DNA of 64,000 nt from assembly GCA_021323655.1 (NCBI GenBank), contig JAJPKO010000010.1, positions 416,711-480,710 of the forward strand. The letters run 5' to 3'. The translations under genes were made by a program, and so were the position numbers. The stretch comes from Acidobacteriaceae bacterium. GTDB lineage: Bacteria > Acidobacteriota > Terriglobia > Terriglobales > Acidobacteriaceae. Below, piece by piece: positions 1 to 8,638 of this stretch. The notes under the pieces are model-generated. The model was given only the letters and a program-made list of their open reading frames with translations, was not told the DNA's origin and did not search any database. The stretch's first letter is position 1. Each line of letters opens with the position of its first letter.

Positions 1-1
1 T

Positions 2-181
2 GTTGCTCCCCTGGCGGTGGAGAAGTGCATCGAGGCAGTGCATGCCGGATACGATCTTCCTCTGCGTCAGGCCCTGGATTTGGAAGCGGGCCTGTTTGGA
101 TTATGCTGTGCAACCGGAGACAAGGCCGAGGGCACAAAAGCATTCCTGGAGAAGCGTCCCGCAGTCTGGCAAGGGAAATAA
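2..181 (+). CDS. Enoyl-CoA hydratase/isomerase, C-terminal end (partial)
   Basis: An open frame enters from the left window edge and ends at TAA 179-181, giving the last 59 residues of a protein. The text VAPLAVEKCIEAVHAGYDLP, then LEAGLFGLC, ATGDKAEGTKAFLEKR and the short tail PAVWQGK match the C-terminal helices of the crotonase (enoyl-CoA hydratase) family, where a D-x-x-EG-x-x-AFLEKR-x-P-x-F/W-x-G-K/R ending is characteristic. The active-site region lies outside the window, so hydratase cannot be separated from isomerase or dehydratase relatives. It is convergent with dnaA. Confidence 0.85.
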   Translation, partial: VAPLAVEKCIEAVHAGYDLPLRQALDLEAGLFGLCCATGDKAEGTKAFLEKRPAVWQGK

Positions 182-275
182 ACTTTGGGCGTCCCTACGC
201 CCTGAAAGTTGCGGGAACAGTACCTCACACGGGCTTTCGCCAGGTCCCTGGTCGCATCCCCGCTTCTCAGAATGC

Positions 276-1697
276 TCAGCTGTTCAGCATCTCCTGCAGC
301 TTGTTGATCATTCTGTTCAGGTCTTTGTCGGTGCGGCGCTGTTCTTCAATTTTTCCAATGGAGTGCATCACCGTTGTGTGGTGCTTGCCGCCGAATTGCC
401 GCCCGATTTCCGGCAGCGACGCCTCCGTCATGCTCTTGGCCAGGAACATGGCAATCTGGCGCGGCACGACCACAGCGCGCGAGTTGTTCTTCTGCTTCAG
501 TTCCGCCACTCTCATGCCAAACTGCTCGGCGACGGCGCGCTGAATGGCCTCAATCGTGATCTTACGTGCCTGCGTGTCAATGAATTGCTTCAGGCACTGC
601 TGCGCAGCAGGCAATGTGATCTCCACGCCGCTCATGCTGCACCAGGCAAACAGGCGGGTGAGCGCGCCCTCCAGTTCGCGGACGTTTGTGCGCACGTTCG
701 AAGCGATGAACAGTGCCACGTCCGTCGGGAGTGTCACGTGGTCGTTCTCCGCCTTCTTCTGCAGAATGGCGACTTTGGTTTCCAGATCAGGCGGCTGGAT
801 GTCCGCAATCAGTCCCCACTCAAAGCGCGAGCGCAGACGGTCTTCGATATCGGCCAGTTCCTTGGGAGGACGGTCAGACGAAATGACAATCTGCTTCATG
901 TTCTCGTGGAGCGCGTTGAACGTGTGGAAGAACTCTTCCTGCGTACGCTCTTTTTGCGCCAGAAACTGAATGTCGTCCACCAGCAGCAGGTCCACCGAGC
1001 GGTACTTATCGCGGAAACTCGTCATGCGGTCATATCGCACCGAGTTAATCATGTCATTGGTAAACTTCTCGCTCGAGACGTAGCAGATGGAGGCCTGCGG
1101 ATCACGGCGCTTCACTTCATGGCCAATGGCATGCATCAGGTGCGTCTTGCCCATGCCCACGCCGCCATACAGAAACAGCGGGTTATATGCCTTCGAAGGC
1201 TTCTCGGCCACGGCCTCCGCCGCGGCGCGCGCAAACTGGTTGCCTGCGCCAATGACGAATGCGTCAAATGTGTAGCGCGGATTTAACTGCGCCGCCGTGG
1301 ACCAGTCAAACTTCCCCTGCTGCGGCCCTGTGCGTTGTACCCCGCGCGGCTGGTTCTGTGGTGCAGCGGGTGAGTGCGCAGGCACCGGGGCGAATCCCCC
1401 ATCTTCGCGCACGCGGACCAGCGTGGGGTCTTCCTCTGGAGTGACAAACACCACATCGTCAAACTCCATCTGCAGATTTTCAATCGCTTCCTGGATCAGG
1501 TCGCCGTAGCGGTCCCCGACGTGCTGGAACTCGGGTGTGGGAATACGGACATACAGCTTCTTGCCAGTGATGTGGCTGAACCGGGTGGGCTTCAGCCATG
1601 TGTCAAATGACTGGCGGTTGATCTTCTTTTCAAGCGCTCCGAGAATCCGCACCCATGGATTGAGTGTGGCAGGAGGGGCCGTAGCAACAAAAGACAT
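276..1697 (-). CDS. dnaA: Chromosomal replication initiator protein DnaA
   Basis: AAA+ initiator that binds DnaA boxes and opens oriC. The 473-residue protein has an N-terminal domain I (NPWVRILGALEKKI), a Pro/Gln-rich linker at about 90-125, Walker A GGVGMGKTHL at about 175-185, Walker B LLLVDDIQFL at about 240, and the C-terminal DNA-binding helix-turn-helix with the DnaA signature GGKHHTTVMHSI near the end. I chose the ATG at 1697 (MSFVATAPP) because the longer open frame adds 25 unconserved residues. It has normal family length. The usual partner dnaN is not adjacent, and the next gene upstream is an M13 peptidase on the same strand. Confidence 0.97.
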   Translation of the reverse strand: MSFVATAPPATLNPWVRILGALEKKINRQSFDTWLKPTRFSHITGKKLYVRIPTPEFQHVGDRYGDLIQEAIENLQMEFDDVVFVTPEEDPTLVRVREDGGFAPVPAHSPAAPQNQPRGVQRTGPQQGKFDWSTAAQLNPRYTFDAFVIGAGNQFARAAAEAVAEKPSKAYNPLFLYGGVGMGKTHLMHAIGHEVKRRDPQASICYVSSEKFTNDMINSVRYDRMTSFRDKYRSVDLLLVDDIQFLAQKERTQEEFFHTFNALHENMKQIVISSDRPPKELADIEDRLRSRFEWGLIADIQPPDLETKVAILQKKAENDHVTLPTDVALFIASNVRTNVRELEGALTRLFAWCSMSGVEITLPAAQQCLKQFIDTQARKITIEAIQRAVAEQFGMRVAELKQKNNSRAVVVPRQIAMFLAKSMTEASLPEIGRQFGGKHHTTVMHSIGKIEEQRRTDKDLNRMINKLQEMLNS

Positions 1698-2085
1698 CGC
1701 GTTTCCCTTTATGGCACCTTCCTGTTGCCCGTTTGCGATCAGCCGCCGCTCTGGTCTCTCCGCGAAAAACAAATTCCCGGCCCGGGTGCCTTTCGTCTCC
1801 AGGGAGGGGTTTCGCTCTGGTATGGCCAGCAGCTTATGTGAGAGCGATTTTCTCTCTCACGGCGCGATCTGTAGAAGCAGCAAGACGTGCAGAAAAATCT
1901 CTTGTGAACGTTGCCGATAGTAGCACAATTCAGAGGCATTGAAACTGTTGTTTCGATGCAAATTTTGTGTCGTTGGCAAAGTTGCACCAAGTGTTGTGAA
2001 AATCAGGAATGATCTGCCCTCTTATTTTCCGTCAGCGGCCTAAAATAGGGCAACATCCCGGTAAATCGTTACTGAAAAATTACAC
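1698..2085. other. Intergenic region upstream of dnaA
   Basis: 388 bases separate the dnaA start from the stop of the M13 peptidase. The region must hold the dnaA promoter and is AT-richer than its flanks between about 1910 and 2100. I looked for DnaA boxes (TTATNCACA and relatives) on both strands and saw no good match, so I cannot support an oriC call here. No credible gene was seen. Confidence 0.5.
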
Positions 2086-4143
2086 TCACCAAATAGAACA
2101 TCGGTCCGCAGGGACCATGGGCATTCCGGTCTTACATCCAAAGGCTTTTTGGAATTCCGGAAGGTTCACCACAACTCCATTGACGCGAAATTCTTCTGGC
2201 GAGTGCGGGTCGGTCTCCACTCTCAGGCGAAGTACTTCGGGGCGATTGTTCTCACACCACCCCTGCCCATAAGAAACAAAGAACTGCTGCTCCGGAGTCA
2301 GATTGCCATATTCCGGGCCGCCTTTTTTCGCCAGGTCTACGCCATCTTTCTGTGCGCGGCCCAGATAGGCAAGAAAGGCCAGCTTCAGTCCGCCAAGATC
2401 AGCAATATTTTCGCCCAGCGTCAGTTTTCCATTTACGTGAAGATCATCTACAGCCACAAAGCCGTCGTATTCCTTCACAATGCAGTCAGCGCGCTGGTCA
2501 AACTTCCTGCCGTCTTCTTCTGTCCACCAGTCTTTCAGGTTTCCCTGGGCATCAAACTGGCGTCCCTGGTCATCAAAGCCGTGTGTCAGCTCGTGGCCAA
2601 TTACGCCACCGGCATCGCCATAATTCACGGCGTCATTCAGGCTCGGATCAAAATACGGCGGCTGCAAAATTCCCGCAGGGAAATTGATGTCATTCATCAG
2701 CGGGTTGTAGTAGGCATTCACCGTTGGCGGGGACATGCCCCACTCGCCCCGGTCTACAGGCTTGCCAATCTTGTTGATCTGCCGCCGCACCTCAAACGCC
2801 GCAGCGCGCTCGGCATTGCCCAGAGCATCTCCGCGGACCACACTCAGGCTCGAATAGTCGCGCCACTTGTCCGGATATCCGATCTTGTTGGCAATAGCGT
2901 GCAGCTTGGTCTTTGCCTGTACCTTGGTGGCCGCGCTCATCCAGTCGAGCTGGTCAATATCGCGGTCCATCGCCGCTTCAATATCGTGCGTCAGCTCCAG
3001 TGTGCGCTGCTTGTCCTGTGGACTGAAGCGCTCCGCAACATAGACCTGCCCCAGCGCTTCCCCCAGTGCGCGGTCTGTCGCGCGAACGCAACGCTTCCAG
3101 CGTGGCTGTTGCTGCTGCTGCCCTTCCAGAATCTTCCCGTAGAAGTTAAATGATTCCTCATCCAGTGCCTGTGGCAGGGATGTTCCTGGTATCTGGCGAA
3201 TGGCCGCCCATCGCAGATATGTCTTGATCGCATCCAGCTCCGTCGAGCCGAGCACCAGGTTCAATCCGGTGAAGAACACCGGCTCAGTCACATTCAGCGA
3301 TGCAACCGGAGGAGCATCCAGTGCCCGCAGATAGCGCACAAAGCCAAAGCCCGGGGTGCTGGATGAAAATTTCTCCAGCGTCATCTTGTGGTAAAGCGCC
3401 TGCGGGTCGCGCCGCTCCACATTGGTCAGCGAATATTTCGCCAGCTCCGTCTCAATCTTCAGGACCGCCTCGGAATCCTGTTTTGCCTGTGCCGCTGGTT
3501 CGCCGATCAGTTCAAATGTGCGCGCAACGTGCGCCTTGTATTGCTCGCGCAGCTTTACCGATTTTTCGTCCGTGCGGTCGTAATAGCCTTTTTCCGGAAG
3601 CCCCAGCTCCGCCTGATCAAACTCGGCAATCTCCTGCGAGGCATCTTTAAAGTCCTGGTCGCTGCTGAAACCAAAAAAGCTGCTGATGCCCATGCTGTCG
3701 AGATACGCGGCAAGTTCCGGCAGCTCATCTTTGGATTTCAGTGCGGAGATCCGCTCCAGCACAGGCTGGAGCGGCTTCAGGCCCGCCTGGTTGATCGCGC
3801 TCGTGTCCATGCATGTCGCATAGAAGTCCCCGATCTTCTGCTCGTTTGCGCTGTGGCCTTCTCCGCCCGCAGCCGCCTTCTCCAGAATGGACTTCAGCAC
3901 CAGGCGGTTCTGGTCGGCCAGCTCCGTGTCCCGGCCATAGCTCGATTCGTCCGCGGGAATCGGATTTTGTTTCAGCCATCCGCCGCAGGCATACTGGTAG
4001 AAGTTCACGCACGGGTCTACGCGACTGTCCATCAGTGCCGGATCGAGCGCATGCAGCTTCTTTTCTCCGGCATTCTGCGCCGGCGCGGCCAGGGCCCCTG
4101 CCAAAAACAGGCAGGAAAACAGAGAAATGCGAGGCAGATGCAT
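2086..4143 (-). CDS. M13 family (neprilysin/PepO-like) zinc metallopeptidase, exported
   Basis: A 685-residue zinc endopeptidase of the M13 family, which cleaves oligopeptides outside the cytoplasm. The ATG at 4143 gives a signal peptide (MHLPRISLFSCLFLAGALAA, cleaved after PAQ). The M13 N-terminal domain follows (PCVNFYQYACGGW), then the catalytic motif HELTH in VIGHELTHGFDDQG at about 530, the third-ligand region GENIADLGG at about 590, and the family C-terminal C-x-x-W (RCSIW) ending. The longer open frame upstream (to 4206) would bury the signal peptide and is rejected. It lies between dnaA and the rpmH operon, divergent from rpmH. Confidence 0.95.
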   Translation of the reverse strand: MHLPRISLFSCLFLAGALAAPAQNAGEKKLHALDPALMDSRVDPCVNFYQYACGGWLKQNPIPADESSYGRDTELADQNRLVLKSILEKAAAGGEGHSANEQKIGDFYATCMDTSAINQAGLKPLQPVLERISALKSKDELPELAAYLDSMGISSFFGFSSDQDFKDASQEIAEFDQAELGLPEKGYYDRTDEKSVKLREQYKAHVARTFELIGEPAAQAKQDSEAVLKIETELAKYSLTNVERRDPQALYHKMTLEKFSSSTPGFGFVRYLRALDAPPVASLNVTEPVFFTGLNLVLGSTELDAIKTYLRWAAIRQIPGTSLPQALDEESFNFYGKILEGQQQQQPRWKRCVRATDRALGEALGQVYVAERFSPQDKQRTLELTHDIEAAMDRDIDQLDWMSAATKVQAKTKLHAIANKIGYPDKWRDYSSLSVVRGDALGNAERAAAFEVRRQINKIGKPVDRGEWGMSPPTVNAYYNPLMNDINFPAGILQPPYFDPSLNDAVNYGDAGGVIGHELTHGFDDQGRQFDAQGNLKDWWTEEDGRKFDQRADCIVKEYDGFVAVDDLHVNGKLTLGENIADLGGLKLAFLAYLGRAQKDGVDLAKKGGPEYGNLTPEQQFFVSYGQGWCENNRPEVLRLRVETDPHSPEEFRVNGVVVNLPEFQKAFGCKTGMPMVPADRCSIW

Positions 4144-4188
4144 GAAGGCAATCATACCCCGCAAATGCCCCTGCGTACGGATTTGTTT

Positions 4189-4217
4189 TTGCAGTTCCCC
4201 TGGCATTCAGATATACT
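4189..4217 (+). promoter_or_regulatory. Likely sigma-70 type promoter of the rpmH operon
   Basis: TTGCAG at 4189-4194 and TATACT at 4212-4217 are separated by 17 bases, a near-consensus -35/-10 pair. It points towards rpmH (start 4298) and leaves a leader of about 75 nt. It overlaps the region just upstream of the divergent M13 peptidase gene. Confidence 0.6.
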
Positions 4218-4297
4218 TAGAAATTGCTGCGTAGGGCATTCACTGCTCTGTCTGTAGCTCAATTCCCATTTGAAGACTTTTTGAGGAGCGCACTTCC

Positions 4298-4453
4298 ATG
4301 CCGAAGCGCACATTTCAACCCAATCGCCGCCGCCGCTCAAAGACGCACGGCTTCCGCACCCGCATGAAGACCAAAAGTGGAGCTGCTGTTCTGTCCCGCC
4401 GTCGCGCCAAGGGCCGCCATCGCGTTGCCGTCAGCGCAGGCTATCGCGACTAG
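4298..4453 (+). CDS. rpmH: 50S ribosomal protein L34
   Basis: A 51-residue highly basic ribosomal protein of the large subunit. [19 protein letters not shown] and the following [20 protein letters not shown] pattern are diagnostic of bL34. A GAGGAG ribosome binding site at 4283-4288 precedes the ATG. It is followed at 46 bases by rnpA, the classic rpmH-rnpA-yidD-yidC-jag order. Confidence 0.97.
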   Translation: MPKRTFQPNRRRRSKTHGFRTRMKTKSGAAVLSRRRAKGRHRVAVSAGYRD

Positions 4454-4499
4454 TTTTTCCCTCTCAGGCAGCCGGTCTGCCGGAAAATAAGTAAAAACC

Positions 4500-4898
4500 A
4501 TGCTGGAACAAGCTTCTGAACGGATGCCGCGCACCCTGCGTGGTGCTCGCCTCAGCAGGCATTCTGACTACCAGCGTGTCTATCAGCAGGGCCGCAAGCA
4601 CTTCTCTGCTTCCATGACGTACTTTTTCTATCGTCGCGGCGATGACCTGCATCCCGGACCACGTATTGGTCTCACTGCCGGGCGCGTTCTCGGCAAGGCC
4701 GTCGAGCGCAATCGCATCAAGCGCCGCATGCGCGAAGCGGTCCGGCTCAATCTGGAGCACCTCCGGTCACAGGTGGATGTCGTACTCCATCCCCGCAAGA
4801 GCGTGCTGGAGATGGACTTTTCCCGGCTGCGCGCGGAGGTCGCCGCAATTTTTTCTAAAATCGAAACAGCGGCCGGCCAAAAGGAGACCAGCGCATGA
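4500..4898 (+). CDS. rnpA: Ribonuclease P protein component
   Basis: The protein subunit of RNase P, which helps the catalytic RNA process pre-tRNA 5' ends. The 132 residues include the central basic RNR motif, here [16 protein letters not shown] at about 67-82, plus the N-terminal [13 protein letters not shown] substrate-groove segment. The stop overlaps the yidD start by four bases (ATGA), implying translational coupling. Its RNA partner rnpB is also in this window at about 20.6-21.1 kb. Confidence 0.95.
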   Translation: MLEQASERMPRTLRGARLSRHSDYQRVYQQGRKHFSASMTYFFYRRGDDLHPGPRIGLTAGRVLGKAVERNRIKRRMREAVRLNLEHLRSQVDVVLHPRKSVLEMDFSRLRAEVAAIFSKIETAAGQKETSA

Positions 4899-5173
4899 AC
4901 CCGGACAGACACGAGCGCGTATCTCCTGTGGCCGTATTGCACGCTTTTTACAAATTCGTACTCTCTCCTCTGCTGCATGCAGGAGCAGGAGCGTCAGGCG
5001 GCGCATGCCGCTTCCAGCCCACCTGCTCGGAGTATGCCAACATCGCCTTACACGAATACGGATTCGTGCGTGGCGGCTGGATGGCCCTGAAGCGCATCCT
5101 CCGCTGTCATCCGGCTTCTGCGGGCGGTTATGATCCTGTGCGTACCCAGACCCGCCAAAGCCAGTTACCATAA
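4895..5173 (+). CDS. yidD: Membrane protein insertion efficiency factor YidD
   Basis: A 92-residue member of the YidD family, a small membrane-associated helper of YidC insertion. The motif block [20 protein letters not shown] and [14 protein letters not shown] is the family hallmark and contains its conserved cysteines (C35, C41 and the RCHP cysteine). It overlaps rnpA by 4 bases and lies 33 bases before yidC. Confidence 0.95.
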   Translation: MNPDRHERVSPVAVLHAFYKFVLSPLLHAGAGASGGACRFQPTCSEYANIALHEYGFVRGGWMALKRILRCHPASAGGYDPVRTQTRQSQLP

Positions 5174-5206
5174 AAGAAGCGCTGAAGATCCCATAGGAAC
5201 TATCTC

Positions 5207-6964
5207 TTGGCAGAAATACAAAATCCGAACCAGCAAGGTGGCGGGCAGGACTCGAAAACCCTGCTTACCTTCACCATCGTTTTCTTTGTTCTTTTTCTTG
5301 GCCTGCAATTCTTTCTCAAGCAGAAGAAAACTGAGCCGCCCGCGCAAACGGCGGTGCACCAGCAACAGCAGCCGGAGGAACATGCCTCTCAGCCCGCAGC
5401 TCCTGCAGCCGCACACGCAAATGTTCCGGCCGGCCCGGTCACGCAGGCTGCCGCGGAATCCACAATCGTCGTCGAGAATGAGCTGTACCGTATTACATTT
5501 ACCAATCGCGGCGCGCAGGTCACCTCATGGATCCTGAAGAAGTACAGGGACGATGACGGCAAGCCGCTCGACCTGGTAAACCACGCTGCTGCGGCAAAAT
5601 TCGGCTATCCGCTTTCGCTCTATACCTATGACACCTATGACGCGGACCTGCGCAGCCAGCTGCAGCAGGCCATGTTTGTGCCCTCCGCTACCGGCACAAT
5701 CACCGCTCCCGGGTCGCTGAGCTTCGAGTATTCATCGGGCAGCCTCACTGTCCATAAGACCTTCCGGTTCGATGCCACGTATGTCATCCACGCCGATATT
5801 TCGGTTACGCAGAACGGCGCGCCCGTTGCAGCCATGCTTGCGTGGCCTTCCGGATTCGGCGATCAGGATTCTCTGCCGCATTACGCCACTGCATCATTGA
5901 ACACCGCCCAGAACGGCAAAGCAGAGCAGACCAAGGCCAAGAAGGTTTCCGGCGGGGCAACGCTGCAAGGGCCATTTGACTGGGCCGGAGTCAGTGACCT
6001 TTATTTTGCCGCCATCTTTCTGCCAGACATGCCCAAAGACACAGAACTGGTCAGTCTGCACAACACCATTGGAGTGCCCCAGAACCGGAAGAATCCTGAC
6101 CCGAAGCACGCAGATCAGGCATCTGTGCTCGGCGCGGCCATGGGAACAGCACAACCCTATAGTGTCCGCCTCTTTGTAGGGCCGAAGTCGCTCGATGTCC
6201 TAGGTTCTGTTCCCACCAGCGGAGCAAGTCTCGAAAAGACCGTTAGCTTTGGCATGTGGGGCGTCATCTCCAAGCCGCTCTTCCTCATCCTGCGTTTCCT
6301 GCACGAGCATGTGGTCGCCAACTGGGGCTGGGCCATTCTCATTCTGACCATCGTGCTCAACATGGCCATGTTGCCCACCCGCTTCCAGGCCATGCGGCAA
6401 TCGCTCAAGATGCAGCGTATCCAGCCGCAGATTGAGGCCATCAAGGCAAAATACGCCAAGTACAAGTCCACCGATCCGCGCCGCCAGGAGATGAACAAGG
6501 AGATATTCGATCTTCAGCGCCGCGAAAACGTCAATATGTTCGGCGGATGTCTCCCTATGCTGCTCCCGTGGCCGCTGCTCTACGCCTTCTACAGCATGCT
6601 GGGGAACGTCATCGAACTGCGGCAGGCGCACTGGCTTTGGCTGCCGGACCTCTCGGCCCCGGATCCGCTCCATATTCTGCCGATCTTCTTCATCGTTTCC
6701 ATGTTTCTGGTGCAATGGCTCACCCCTTCTCCCGGGGTGGACCCATCGCAGCAACGCATGATGGCGCTCACCATGCCTGCCGTCTTCGGCTTCATGACTT
6801 GGAACGTCGCCTCCGGCCTCGCGCTCTACTGGGCCGGCAGCAACATCCTCGGCATCGTACAGCAGATGCTCATGAACCGCACCAAGCTCGGCAAGGAAAT
6901 GCACGCCCTGGCATTGAAGCGCGCCGCCAAACGCTCCGGCAAACCCGCTCTGGCGCGAAGATAG
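5207..6964 (+). CDS. yidC: Membrane protein insertase YidC
   Basis: A 585-residue insertase of the Oxa1/YidC family that inserts and folds inner-membrane proteins, alone or with Sec. It has an N-terminal membrane anchor (TFTIVFFVLFLGLQFFL), a large periplasmic beta-domain at about 85-350, then the conserved five-helix core (WGWAILILTIVLNMAMLP, the amphipathic segment MQRIQPQIEAIKAKY, GGCLPMLLPWPLLYAFY). The open frame begins at a TTG preceded by AGGAA, so I take a TTG start. The Gram-negative-type periplasmic domain supports a diderm host. Confidence 0.95.
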   Translation: MAEIQNPNQQGGGQDSKTLLTFTIVFFVLFLGLQFFLKQKKTEPPAQTAVHQQQQPEEHASQPAAPAAAHANVPAGPVTQAAAESTIVVENELYRITFTNRGAQVTSWILKKYRDDDGKPLDLVNHAAAAKFGYPLSLYTYDTYDADLRSQLQQAMFVPSATGTITAPGSLSFEYSSGSLTVHKTFRFDATYVIHADISVTQNGAPVAAMLAWPSGFGDQDSLPHYATASLNTAQNGKAEQTKAKKVSGGATLQGPFDWAGVSDLYFAAIFLPDMPKDTELVSLHNTIGVPQNRKNPDPKHADQASVLGAAMGTAQPYSVRLFVGPKSLDVLGSVPTSGASLEKTVSFGMWGVISKPLFLILRFLHEHVVANWGWAILILTIVLNMAMLPTRFQAMRQSLKMQRIQPQIEAIKAKYAKYKSTDPRRQEMNKEIFDLQRRENVNMFGGCLPMLLPWPLLYAFYSMLGNVIELRQAHWLWLPDLSAPDPLHILPIFFIVSMFLVQWLTPSPGVDPSQQRMMALTMPAVFGFMTWNVASGLALYWAGSNILGIVQQMLMNRTKLGKEMHALALKRAAKRSGKPALARR

Positions 6965-6979
6965 AAGTGCTGGGTAAAG

Positions 6980-7014
6980 ACCAAAGGCGTCCACAGAGAT
7001 GGGTCGCCTTTGGT
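6980..7014 (+). terminator. Hairpin between yidC and jag
   Basis: A perfect 10-bp stem pairs ACCAAAGGCG at 6980-6989 with CGCCTTTGGT at 7005-7014 around a 15-base loop. The 3' side is only TATTGA, not a U tract, so it is a weak or partial terminator, an RNA stability element or an attenuator between two co-directional genes. Confidence 0.5.
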
Positions 7015-7095
7015 TATTGAGAACCCATTCCGGCCTCTCGTCCGCCAGGCATGCTATTGGCGCCAAAACCAGCCCCAATGAGATACTGGAAGCCG

Positions 7096-7623
7096 ATGCC
7101 AATTGACGACTATTCTGCCGCGGCCCAGAAAATCGCGGCGTTCCTGAAAAATCTGACGACGCTTGGCGGACTCCGTTTGAAGTACAGGATCACAGCTGGC
7201 GAAGGTGCTGCCGACCCCGCCGGGCTCGAAGCTCGCGAGATCTACGTGGAACTCGCCGGTCCCGACGCCTATCTGCTCACGCAGCGCGGAGGAGAACTTC
7301 TGCGCGCCTTCGAGCATGTGGCCGCCAAGATCATCCGCCTGGAGCCGGACGAGCACGACAAAGTTTCATTTGACGCCAACAACTTCAAGGCCCTGCGGGC
7401 CCGTGAGCTGAAGCTCGCCGCCGAGACCGCCGCCGACAAAGTGCGCCGCACTGGCCGGCCCTACAGCTTTGCCCCTATGAGTTCGCGCGAGCGCCGCATG
7501 CTGCACCTTGCCTTTCGCAGCTACGATGATGTGGAGACCGCATCCAGCGGAGAAGGACTGCGCCGCTACGTAGTCTGTTATCCCAAAGGACACGCGCAGG
7601 CAAAGGAACAAGCGCGCAGATAA
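7096..7623 (+). CDS. jag: Jag/SpoIIIJ-associated RNA-binding protein (KH-R3H)
   Basis: The YidC-partner RNA-binding protein. A KH-like segment at about 70-95 contains GGELLRAFEHVAAKII. A C-terminal R3H domain carries PMSSRERRMLHLAF and ends SSGEGLRRYVV, matching Jag. It lacks the basic N-terminal Jag_N domain of Firmicutes proteins and is short (175 residues). The ATG at 7096 has a GGAAG site just upstream. In-frame ATGs at 7051 and 7078 are possible but poorly served. The position after yidC is the normal synteny. Confidence 0.85.
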   Translation: MPIDDYSAAAQKIAAFLKNLTTLGGLRLKYRITAGEGAADPAGLEAREIYVELAGPDAYLLTQRGGELLRAFEHVAAKIIRLEPDEHDKVSFDANNFKALRARELKLAAETAADKVRRTGRPYSFAPMSSRERRMLHLAFRSYDDVETASSGEGLRRYVVCYPKGHAQAKEQARR

Positions 7624-7691
7624 GCTGTTGGGGCCTCCCAGTAGAGAACAGTAGAAAGAAATTCCTTATCCTCGCTTGCGCGAGAGAACAT

Positions 7692-7716
7692 CCAATATGT
7701 TGTATAACCGTATTGG
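7692..7716. promoter_or_regulatory. Operator-like inverted repeat upstream of the Panacea gene
   Basis: CCAATATG at 7692-7699 and CGTATTGG at 7709-7716 form an interrupted palindrome (7 of 8 positions pair canonically) around TTGTATAAC, which itself could hold a -10 element. It sits 18 bases before the Panacea start. Many toxin-antitoxin operons are autorepressed at such sites, but binding here is inference. Confidence 0.4.
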
Positions 7717-7734
7717 GTCAAGAAAGGCAGCGAA

Positions 7735-8187
7735 ATGATCTATTCAGCAAAAGACATTGCTAGTCACTTCGTTGCTGTTTTCCAAAAACGGCGCGAAGAA
7801 ATTACAAACCTGAAGCTGCAAAAGCTTCTGTATTACGCACAGGCTTGGCATCTGGCGCTGTATGGAACACCGCTTTTCAGGGAACGAATAGAAGCTTGGA
7901 TTCATGGCCCCGTAGTCCCGCCTGTGTTTCAGGATTTTAAGCAATATGGCTGGCAGCCAATTCCTGTACAAAAAAATGCTGGCCTTCTCTCTGCTCATTC
8001 AGAGGCCCATTTGAAAGAGGTCGTGCGTGTGTATGGAAAATTAGGCGGCCCTGAACTGGAAAGGCTGACCCATCACGAAGATCCGTGGCGGGACGCACGT
8101 AAGGGGCTTGCTCCAGACGAGCCTTCAAACCGCGTAATAACGCATGAGGCGATGAAAAAGTACTACGGCGCACGAACGAATGGGTAA
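7735..8187 (+). CDS. Panacea-domain (DUF4065/SocA-like) protein, probable antitoxin
   Basis: A 150-residue protein with the Panacea (PAD1/DUF4065) signature. The N-terminal block ITNLKLQKLLYYAQAWHLAL is followed by LFRERIEAWIHGPVVPPVF, the two most recognisable family motifs. Panacea proteins commonly act as the antitoxin in two-gene toxin-antitoxin systems and as proteolytic adaptors (SocA). The gene overlaps the next one by 8 bases, typical of such pairs. It is AT-richer than the flanking jag and mnmE genes, which suggests acquisition. Confidence 0.85.
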   Translation: MIYSAKDIASHFVAVFQKRREEITNLKLQKLLYYAQAWHLALYGTPLFRERIEAWIHGPVVPPVFQDFKQYGWQPIPVQKNAGLLSAHSEAHLKEVVRVYGKLGGPELERLTHHEDPWRDARKGLAPDEPSNRVITHEAMKKYYGARTNG

Positions 8188-8638
8188 GCGGAAAATCAAA
8201 CGAAATTCTCCTTCTCTTGGGCCTGAAACTGAGCGCATACAGTTTTCGTTCAAACATCTTGAAGTAGATCATCCTGATTTTCGAATTGAAAACTGTTCTG
8301 CGGATTTCTTTCGTGCTCTTCTTTGCAAAGTTAAGCAATACGAGAGCTATACAGAACAGCAGTTTATCGATATCAACCATCAGGATGACCGAGTACAGTT
8401 CTACTTTGGCGACTCTGCCTATCCGGATGGATTTACTTCACTCGATATCGAACTTCAGGCTGAACACGGATGGGAAATAAAACTGGTCCCAGATGCAAGG
8501 CGCCATTCACCTGAAGCAGCGTGGCGTGCATATGGCATGTTATTGGGAAATGTTTTTTACTTTGTTTGGCTCGATCCTGACCACCGGATTTTCTCTGATC
8601 GCCATCCCGCACATGCAAATAATAAGAAAAGGCAGTGA
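8180..8638 (+). CDS. Panacea-partner protein, candidate toxin
   Basis: A 152-residue soluble protein with no motif I can tie to a named enzyme. It has a basic N-terminus (MGKRKIKRN), a segment DHPDFRIENC, an aromatic/acidic middle region (GFTSLDIELQ) and a C-terminal FYFVWLDPDHRIFS motif. I have seen the W-L-D-P-x-H ending in small proteins encoded beside Panacea antitoxins, so a toxin role is inferred from family resemblance and the overlapping order. Its stop overlaps the mnmE GTG start (GTGA), so the pair is inserted tightly in the mnmE transcript. Confidence 0.55.
   Translation: MGKRKIKRNSPSLGPETERIQFSFKHLEVDHPDFRIENCSADFFRALLCKVKQYESYTEQQFIDINHQDDRVQFYFGDSAYPDGFTSLDIELQAEHGWEIKLVPDARRHSPEAAWRAYGMLLGNVFYFVWLDPDHRIFSDRHPAHANNKKRQ

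Noticed and set aside
3..1286. 427-codon plus-strand frame across dnaA
   Set aside because: It is the antisense shadow of dnaA. The protein is Arg/His/Val/Leu-rich without any family pattern, while the opposite strand gives clear DnaA.
1698..2085. oriC between dnaA and the M13 gene
   Set aside because: I could not see a cluster of DnaA boxes or an AT-rich unwinding element of convincing form, so I list only the intergenic region.
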